This document shows positions 58,698 through 64,000 of a stretch of DNA of 64,000 nucleotides, piece after piece (within the stretch, counting starts at the first letter, position 1; each line of letters opens with the position of its first letter). The translations under genes and the position numbers were made by a program. The stretch is from Streptomyces sp. CB02414 (lineage in GTDB: Bacteria > Actinomycetota > Actinomycetes > Streptomycetales > Streptomycetaceae): the NCBI RefSeq assembly GCF_001905385.1, contig NZ_LIPF01000003.1, positions 248,001 through 312,000 of the forward strand, in the 5' to 3' direction. The notes under the pieces were generated by a model that was not told the origin of the DNA, searched no databases, and was given only the letters and a program-made list of their open reading frames with translations.

Positions 58698-60461
58698 ATG
58701 CATCGGTACAGGTCCCACACCTGCGGCGAGCTCCGCTCCTCTGACGTCGGCACCGACGTCCGACTGAGTGGCTGGCTGCACAATCGGCGCGACCTGGGCG
58801 GCATCCTCTTCATCGATCTGCGCGATCACTACGGCATCACGCAGCTGGTCGCCCGGCCGGGCACGGAGGCGTACGAGGCGCTCGACAAGCTGACCAAGGA
58901 GTCGACCGTTCGGGTCGACGGCAAGGTCGTCTCCCGGGGCGCCGACAACATCAACCCCGACCTGCCGACCGGTGAGGTCGAGGTCGAGGTGGGCGAGGTC
59001 GAGCTGCTCGGCGCCGCCCAGCCGCTGCCCTTCACCATCAACACCGAGGACGGGGTCAACGAGGAGCGGCGCCTGGAGTACCGCTTCCTGGACCTGCGTC
59101 GCGAGCGCATGCACCGCAACATCATGCTGCGCACGGCGGTCATCTCCGCCATCCGGCACAAGATGGTGACCCTGGGCTTCAACGAGATGGCGACGCCCAT
59201 CCTCACCGCGACGTCCCCCGAGGGCGCCCGCGACTTCGTGGTCCCCTCCCGCCTGCACGCGGGCCGCTTCTACGCCCTCCCGCAGGCGCCGCAGCAGTTC
59301 AAGCAGCTGCTGATGATCTCCGGCTTCGACCGGTACTTCCAGATCGCGCCCTGCTTCCGCGACGAGGACGCCCGCGCCGACCGCTCGCCGGGCGAGTTCT
59401 ACCAGCTCGACGTCGAGATGAGCTTCGTCGAGCAGGAGGACGTCTTCCGCCCGATCGAGCAGCTGATGACCGAGCTGTTCACGGAGTTCGGCGGCGGCCG
59501 CGAGGTCACCTCCCCCTTCCCGCGCATCCCGTTCCGCGAGGCGATGCTGAAGTACGGCTCCGACAAGCCGGACCTGCGCGCCAAGCTGGAGCTCGTCGAC
59601 ATCACCGACATCTTCGAGGGCTCGGAGTTCAAGGCCTTCGCCGGCAAGCACGTGCGCGCGCTGCCGGTACCGGACGTCTCCTCCCAGCCCCGCAAGTTCT
59701 TCGACCAGCTCGGCGACTACGCCGTCTCGCAGGGCGCCAAGGGCCTGGCCTGGGTCCGGGTGGGCGAGGACGGCACGCTGTCCGGCCCGATCGCGAAGTT
59801 CCTGACGGAGGAGAACGTCGCGGAGCTGACCAAGCGGCTCTCCCTGGCCCCCGGCCACGCGGTGTTCTTCGGCGCGGGCGAGTTCGACGAGGTCTCGAAG
59901 ATCATGGGCGCGGTGCGGGTCGAGGCCGCCCAGCGCGCCGGGCACTTCGAGGAGAACGTCTTCCGGTTCTGCTGGATCGTCGACTTCCCGATGTACGAGA
60001 AGGACGAGGAGACGGGGAAGATCGACTTCTCCCACAACCCCTTCTCGATGCCGCAGGGCGGCATGGACGCCCTGGAGAACCAGGACCCGCTGGACATCCT
60101 CGCCTGGCAGTACGACATCGTCTGCAACGGCGTCGAGCTGTCCTCCGGCGCCATCCGGAACCACGAGCCGGACATCATGCTCAAGGCCTTCGCGATCGCG
60201 GGCTACGACGCGGAGACCGTCGAGAGCGAGTTCGCCGGCATGCTGCGCGCCCTGCGCTTCGGCGCCCCGCCGCACGGTGGCATCGCCCCGGGCGTCGACC
60301 GCATCGTCATGCTGCTGGCCGACGAGCCCAACATCCGCGAGACCATCGCCTTCCCGCTCAACGGCAACGCCCAGGACCTGATGATGGGCGCGCCGACCGA
60401 GCTGGACGAGACCCGGCTGAGGGAACTGCACCTGACGGTGCGCAAGCCGCAGCCGAAGTAG
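58698..60461 (+). CDS. aspS: Aspartyl-tRNA synthetase
   Basis: A 587-residue class II synthetase. The N-terminal OB anticodon-binding domain (about 1-105) reads VRLSGWLHNRRDLGGILFID. The catalytic domain has motif 2 (FRDEDARADRSPGEFYQLDV) and motif 3 (GAPPHGGIAPGVDRIVML), with the bacterial GAD insertion between them. The length and motifs are those of the bacterial (AspRS-B) enzyme. Start ATG at 58698. Confidence 0.97.
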   Translation: MHRYRSHTCGELRSSDVGTDVRLSGWLHNRRDLGGILFIDLRDHYGITQLVARPGTEAYEALDKLTKESTVRVDGKVVSRGADNINPDLPTGEVEVEVGEVELLGAAQPLPFTINTEDGVNEERRLEYRFLDLRRERMHRNIMLRTAVISAIRHKMVTLGFNEMATPILTATSPEGARDFVVPSRLHAGRFYALPQAPQQFKQLLMISGFDRYFQIAPCFRDEDARADRSPGEFYQLDVEMSFVEQEDVFRPIEQLMTELFTEFGGGREVTSPFPRIPFREAMLKYGSDKPDLRAKLELVDITDIFEGSEFKAFAGKHVRALPVPDVSSQPRKFFDQLGDYAVSQGAKGLAWVRVGEDGTLSGPIAKFLTEENVAELTKRLSLAPGHAVFFGAGEFDEVSKIMGAVRVEAAQRAGHFEENVFRFCWIVDFPMYEKDEETGKIDFSHNPFSMPQGGMDALENQDPLDILAWQYDIVCNGVELSSGAIRNHEPDIMLKAFAIAGYDAETVESEFAGMLRALRFGAPPHGGIAPGVDRIVMLLADEPNIRETIAFPLNGNAQDLMMGAPTELDETRLRELHLTVRKPQPK

Positions 60462-60482
60462 TCCGCCGACGGCACGGCGTAG

Positions 60483-60518
60483 GGGCCCGGTACCGGATCG
60501 TTCTCCGGTGCCGGGCCC
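60483..60518 (+). terminator. Terminator of aspS
   Basis: GGGCCCGGTACCGGA (60483-60497) pairs with TCCGGTGCCGGGCCC (60504-60518), one G-T pair, loop TCGTTC, then TTCG. Confidence 0.83.
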
Positions 60519-60528
60519 TTCGCCGTCG

Positions 60529-61134
60529 TCAGGCCTGGTCCTCACTCCGGTAGAGCGGCAGGTTCTGGGTCGAGATGGTCCAGTCGGCGATGGTGACGTC
60601 CTCGCCGTAGACGAAGTCCTTGCGGGTGGCGTAGCGGGGGCCGTCCGGGGTGGAGTGGATGTCCGTGAATACGGCGCCGGTGCCCGTGCGGGGGTCGAAG
60701 ACCGCGTAGACGGGGATGCCGAGCAGGGGGTAGTCGCGTACTTTGCCCACCCAGTCGTTGCCCGGGTTGGAGCGGGAGACGACCTCGACGGCAGCGATGA
60801 GCGACCGAGGGTCGAACGACCCCTCGATGTCCATGTCCTCCTCGGCGATCACCATCAGATCGGGCCGCCGCATGACGCCTTCGGGCTCGTCCTCCACGTC
60901 CGGCTCACCGGTGTGCGCCACGATCTCTTCCGGCATCACCTTTTCCAGGCGTTTCCGGAGCCGCAGTGTGGTCAGCTCGTGCCGACCGCTGGGCGACATC
61001 ATGTCGTGGACGATCCCTTCCTTGGTGATCTCGAATTTGCCGGGCAGCGTGTCGTCCGAGGACTGAACGAAGTCGCGCATGGCCCGGTACAGGTGGGAGG
61101 CGCCCTGCTGAGGGTTGTCCGGGGCGATGGTCAT
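60529..61134 (-). CDS. Uma2 family protein (DUF820, PD-(D/E)XK-like)
   Basis: A 201-residue protein of the Uma2 family, common in Streptomyces and cyanobacteria. The nuclease-like core shows RRPDLMVI and AAVEVVSRSN, then KVRDYPLLGIPVYAVFDP, i.e. the acidic and K-type residues of a PD-(D/E)XK fold. Role unknown; often near HTH/DUF397 genes. The ATG at 61134 follows GAGGAGCG. Confidence 0.88.
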   Translation of the reverse strand: MTIAPDNPQQGASHLYRAMRDFVQSSDDTLPGKFEITKEGIVHDMMSPSGRHELTTLRLRKRLEKVMPEEIVAHTGEPDVEDEPEGVMRRPDLMVIAEEDMDIEGSFDPRSLIAAVEVVSRSNPGNDWVGKVRDYPLLGIPVYAVFDPRTGTGAVFTDIHSTPDGPRYATRKDFVYGEDVTIADWTISTQNLPLYRSEDQA

Positions 61135-61192
61135 GGCGCTCGCTCCTCGTCGTGTGTGCCCACGGGCTCGGGCAAGGATCGTCGAGTTCATG

Positions 61193-62073
61193 CTAGGCGG
61201 CCTCCGGGGGATCGGTTCGGCAGTCGCGGCAGCGGCCGGGGGCCGGGGCCCGGAATGAGCGGTCGCAGCCGTCGCAGGTCTGGAACGGGTGCCGGGGCTC
61301 GGGGACCGGCGGGGCCGGTGGCCGGATTGGCGGTGGGGGCGGCAGCTGGGCGGTCAGGCGGTGGGCGAGGAAGGCGGCGGGGCGGATCAGGGGCTCGTTG
61401 GGCAGGTTCTCGGTCAGGGCGTGGCGTACGGCGGTGGGGGCGATCTCGCGCTCCAGCCAGGCGGCGACGCCCGGGGCGAGGTGTTCGGCGTCGGTGGCGG
61501 AGAGGAGGAGCCGGGGGTCGCGGCGACGCAGGCGGTGAGGACGTCGACGGCCGCCTGGAGGAGGGCGGGGGCGGGATACGACGGCTGGGGCACGGCGGGG
61601 AGACGCTTGCGTGACGGCGGCTTCTCCTGGTCCGCGCGCCGGGCGGGGCGACGGGGCACCGTCTCCCGTGCGGTGCCGCTGCCGTTGCGGCTGTGTCCGG
61701 GCCTGTTGCAGGAGACCGTGCGGGTGACGATCCGGCCGGTGGACGTGCGCGTACACGTGCGTTGGAGGTAACCGAATTTCTCCAGCTCGCGCAGCCCGGC
61801 GGCGATGCGGGTGGGGCCCTCGGGGAAGCGGGCGGCGAGGGTCTTGATGTCGACGGACGTCCCCTGGCGCACCGACTGGATGTAGCAGGCGAGCCCGATG
61901 GCGAGCAGGGACATTTCCTTGTGCTGGACGAGGTGGTTGCCGACCACCGTGAAGCTCTCGGTGTGGCGGACGTTGTCGTGGACGACGCCTGCGAGGGGCT
62001 GTTCGTGGGGGTGGTCTTCGTCCGGGGTTCGGGACGTGGTGAGTACGGGCGCGTTAGGGTGCTGTGCATCCAT
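61193..62073 (-). pseudogene. HTH/zinc-ribbon protein, frameshifted at about 61522
   Basis: The gene begins at ATG 62073 (MDAQHPNAPV) and reads a winged HTH-like region (HKEMSLLAIGLACYIQSVRQ, then ARFPEGPTRIAAGLRELEKF), a basic region and AVDVLTACVA. The frame then changes: RDPRLLLSATDAEHLAPGVA continues in the next frame to a C-terminal CDGCDRSFRAPAPGRCRDCR zinc ribbon and the stop at 61193. One missing C in the gene-strand run at the site (GTCGCCGCGAC instead of GTCGCCCGCGAC; plus-strand position about 61522) would explain it. The two parts join to about 293 residues. It could be a real pseudogene or a sequencing error. Confidence 0.8.
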
Positions 62074-62449
62074 CGGGAAGCTTCTTCTTCCTTGGTGGCC
62101 AGGCCCCCGCATTGGGATCCCACTCCCGGCGGGGGCCGTCGCATGTCTGGTGGTTGTGTCGCCGCTGAGCGTAGGGCAGACAACCGGCCCCGAATCCAGC
62201 CAAGTTGGCATATTCACTCGCGGGAGTGACTGTGCCCGGCGGGAGGGAGGGGAGGGGCTTGGTGGGGTGCTTTCCTCCCAGTGAGTAGTTCATAGGGGGC
62301 GCAGGTGCGACCGGAGTCCGACTCGTCGCGTTCCGGTCGTTGCCCCCGGTCAGTGTCCGGCGGCTGTCCGGTGTTGTCCGGGCTTGTCAGGGCGGGCCGT
62401 ACGGGTAGGGCGTGGCTGGCACCAGGCGGTACGACGGAGGGGCGCGCGC
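62074..62449. other. Divergent intergenic region before the HTH/DUF397 pair (376 nt)
   Basis: The dyad at 62215-62228 and three GTCCGG-containing repeats at about 62353-62382 are visible. No further gene is credible; frames here are shadows. Confidence 0.5.
62215..62228. promoter_or_regulatory. Operator-like dyad near the HTH/DUF397 pair
   Basis: CACTC-GCGG-GAGTG, preceded by GGCATATT. The combination GCATATTCACTC is similar to sites I recall upstream of WhiJ/DUF397-type gene pairs in Streptomyces. Confidence 0.5.
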
Positions 62450-63325
62450 ATGTCGGTGGATGGTGAGGTTCGGCAGCTCAGGACCGAGGCTGACGAGCCC
62501 GGGTGGGAGGTGGACCCGGACGACGAGTGGGGCGTGGCGGTGGTCGCCACCGTGGGGCGGCAGTTGAAGCTGCGCCGGGAGGCCGTGGGGATGCGGGCCG
62601 GGGAGTTCGGCAAGGCGGTGGGGTACGGCGAGGACCTCGTCTACAAGATCGAGGGCGGGAAGCGGATTCCCCGGCCGGAGTATCTGGACATGGCCGACGA
62701 GGTGTTGGACGCGGGTGGGCTGATCGCCGCGATGAAGGAGGACGTGGCGAAGGTCCGGTATCCGAAGAAGGTGCGGGCCTTGGCGGAGATGGAGGCCAAG
62801 GCGGCGGAGATGGGGGTGTACGTCGGACTCAGCATCCATGGTCTGTTGCAGACGCCCGAGCACGCGCGTGCCCTCTTCGAGGTGTCCCAGTCCGCCTACA
62901 CGGAGGAGGAACTGATTCGTTTGGTGGCTGCCCGCATGGGTCGCAAGTCCATCTTCGACCGCTCTCCGCGTCCAGCGCTCAACTTTGTCCAGGAAGAGGT
63001 GACCCTGCGCCGACGGGTTGGAGGCACAATGGTGTGGCGTCAGCAGCTCGAGCACTTGCTCGAAGTCGCGCAGTTGCGCAATGTCACTCTCCAGGTGATG
63101 CCGACGGACTCTGGGGCTCATCCCGGGCTGAGTGGCAAGATCGAGGTGCTGAAGTTCGAGGACGGCACGGCCACGGGGCGTTCGGACGGTGCCTTCAACG
63201 GCCGCCCGACCTCTGAGCCGAGGCAACTCCGCATCCTTGAATTGAGGTACAGCACCATCCGGGCGCAGGCTCTTACCCCACGTGAGTCGCTGGCCTTCAT
63301 CGAACAACTGCTGGGAGAGACATGA
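62450..63325 (+). CDS. XRE-type HTH regulator with DUF5753 domain (WhiJ-like)
   Basis: A 291-residue regulator. An N-terminal XRE HTH (about 30-90; VGRQLKLRREAVGMRAGEFG then YGEDLVYKIEGGKRI) is followed by DUF5753 (about 105-285; LSIHGLLQTPEHARAL, then RRRVGGTMVWRQQLEHLLEV and LALT-like YSTIRAQALTPRESLAFIEQ). These proteins pair with DUF397 proteins, as here by ATGA, and some control sporulation or antibiotic synthesis. The ATG at 62450 follows GGAGGGG; a frame from 62384 exists. Confidence 0.92.
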   Translation: MSVDGEVRQLRTEADEPGWEVDPDDEWGVAVVATVGRQLKLRREAVGMRAGEFGKAVGYGEDLVYKIEGGKRIPRPEYLDMADEVLDAGGLIAAMKEDVAKVRYPKKVRALAEMEAKAAEMGVYVGLSIHGLLQTPEHARALFEVSQSAYTEEELIRLVAARMGRKSIFDRSPRPALNFVQEEVTLRRRVGGTMVWRQQLEHLLEVAQLRNVTLQVMPTDSGAHPGLSGKIEVLKFEDGTATGRSDGAFNGRPTSEPRQLRILELRYSTIRAQALTPRESLAFIEQLLGET

Positions 63326-63534
63326 TCCGCAAGGCCTTCGCCGGGGACGCCTCCGATTTGGAGTGGTTCAAGAGCAGCTACAGCGATGGCCCCGAGGGCG
63401 ATTCCTGCGTCGAGGTCGCCGCCACCCCCGGCACCGTTCACGTCCGCGACTCCAAGCACCGGGACGCCGGTCCCCGTCTCGCCCTCGTGCCGGAGGCGTG
63501 GGCCGAGTTCGTGGCGTACGCGTCCGGGAGCTGA
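63322..63534 (+). CDS. DUF397 small protein, partner of the HTH regulator
   Basis: A 70-residue protein with the DUF397 pattern WFKSSYSDGPEGDSCVEVAA and VHVRDSKHRDAGPRLAL, ending WAEFVAYASG. DUF397 proteins counteract WhiJ-type HTH proteins, and the arrangement resembles an antitoxin-like pair. It starts by ATGA overlap with the regulator. Confidence 0.93.
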   Translation: MIRKAFAGDASDLEWFKSSYSDGPEGDSCVEVAATPGTVHVRDSKHRDAGPRLALVPEAWAEFVAYASGS

Positions 63535-63545
63535 CGCCCGAAGTC

Positions 63546-63911
63546 CTACCGCGCCACGAACTGGGTCAGGATCGCCTGGACCTCGTAGATGTCGACGCCC
63601 TTGGTGAAGGTCTTCTCGATCGGGGCCGGGGTGCCGGAGAGCCAGATCTTCAGTTCGGCGTCGAGGTCGAAGTGGCCGGCCGTCTCGACCGAGAAGTGCG
63701 TGATGCTGCGGTACGGGATCGAGTGGTACTCGGTCTTCTTGCCGGTGATGCCCTGCTTGTCGACCAGGATGAGGCGCCGGTCGGTGAACAGGATGGTGTC
63801 GCGGATCAGCAGGTAGGCTGCGTGGATCTGCTCGCCGTGCCCCAGGAGCCGGGCGTAGTCCTGCTGAGCCTTGGCCGGGTTGACGGTGTGCGCGTTGCCG
63901 AAGAGTGCCAT
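63546..63911 (-). CDS. PH-domain-like (bacterial PH, DUF1696) protein
   Basis: A 121-residue protein. The YdjO/bPH pattern ILFTDRRLILVDKQGITGKK, SIPYRSITHFSVETAGHFDLD and the C-terminal TKGVDIYEVQAIL match the family. The biological role is unknown. The ATG at 63911 was chosen because the domain begins there. Confidence 0.88.
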   Translation of the reverse strand: MALFGNAHTVNPAKAQQDYARLLGHGEQIHAAYLLIRDTILFTDRRLILVDKQGITGKKTEYHSIPYRSITHFSVETAGHFDLDAELKIWLSGTPAPIEKTFTKGVDIYEVQAILTQFVAR

Positions 63912-63964
63912 GGATGATCCCCCCGTGTGTGCCGGTTCTGGGACCGATCCTCGCAAATCAGCAA

Positions 63965-63996
63965 GGCCCGGGAGAAGGTCTGCCCTCTCCCGGGCC
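63965..63996. terminator. Hairpin at the right edge
   Basis: GGCCCGGGAGA (63965-63975) and TCTCCCGGGCC (63986-63996) form a perfect 11-bp stem with a 10-nt loop. It lies upstream of the PH-domain gene, so it most likely terminates a gene entering from the right. Confidence 0.75.
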
Positions 63997-64000
63997 CGTG

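Noticed and set aside
61188..62183. 331-codon minus-strand frame across the frameshifted gene
   Set aside because: It is Ser/Arg/Pro-rich shadow sequence; the HTH and the zinc ribbon are in the two other frames.

Overview
The window is high-GC actinobacterial DNA that reads as a Streptomyces chromosome core region close to the replication origin. The evidence is the strong third-position G/C bias, GTG starts, many 1-4 nt start/stop overlaps, mycothiol- and proteasome-type genes, WhiJ-type HTH/DUF397 genes and two perfect copies of the Streptomyces parS palindrome (24407-24420 and 58648-58661), which ParB-loading organisms concentrate around oriC. Gene order resembles, from memory and not from a search, the S. 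coelicolor block around SCO3795-SCO3847 read backwards. It is core chromosome, with little sign of mobile DNA.

Layout. 1-5591 (minus): a cell-wall and Ser/Thr-phosphorylation operon (fhaA, fhaB, pstP, SEDS glycosyltransferase, class B PBP, the last running off the left edge). 5592-6210: a leader with a 15-bp tandem repeat, then tRNA-Leu(CAG) and a strong terminator. 6260-13552: secreted intradiol dioxygenase with a carbohydrate-binding tail, DUF2252 protein, J-domain-like protein, rhodanese, then a coupled DUF5819-HTTM-SpoU methyltransferase set. 13549-17548: paaN and, divergently, a 3-hydroxyacyl-CoA dehydrogenase with a TetR regulator. 17577-21942: Lrp-type bkdR and a first branched-chain 2-oxoacid dehydrogenase operon (E1alpha, E1beta, E2). 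22043-25511: MobA-like/DUF6457 fusion, MoeA and a K+ channel, translationally coupled, with a parS across the last junction. 25557-30098: ABC-2 exporter, quinone oxidoreductase, secreted repeat-rich protein and the proteasome activator Bpa. 30197-33852: two divergent transmembrane Ser/Thr kinases. 33932-39082: flavin-type protein, orphan NarL response regulator and a second complete bkdABC operon. 39273-46890: small membrane protein, CocE-type hydrolase with a TetR, YtrA-type GntR with a DUF1648 membrane protein, a K15-type DD-transpeptidase, and a FadR-type GntR with an MFS transporter. 47024-56439: metabolic and hypothetical genes (mycothiol-dependent isomerase family, nitrilase family, LURP-one protein, M18 aminopeptidase, acyl-CoA dehydrogenase, SseB-like protein, pirin, AI-2E family permease). 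56370-60461: PAS-GAF-SpoIIE-ATPase regulator and aspS. 60529-63911: a small accessory patch with a Uma2 protein, a frameshifted HTH/zinc-ribbon gene, a WhiJ-like HTH plus DUF397 pair and a PH-domain protein.

How the parts connect. PstP, FhaA, FhaB and the two kinases are the phosphorylation side of polar cell-wall growth, whose enzymes are the SEDS/PBP pair and possibly the K15-type DD-transpeptidase. The two BCKDH operons supply branched acyl-CoA starters for fatty acids and polyketides. The most interesting regulatory signal is a 14-bp PaaR-like operator present both in the paaN/hydroxyacyl-CoA dehydrogenase divergent promoter and in the first bkd promoter, which suggests one TetR protein joins phenylacetate-type and branched-chain acyl-CoA metabolism. 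Nine genes show a -10 box 6-7 nt before the start codon, the arrangement of leaderless transcripts. No CRISPR array, prophage or insertion sequence was seen.
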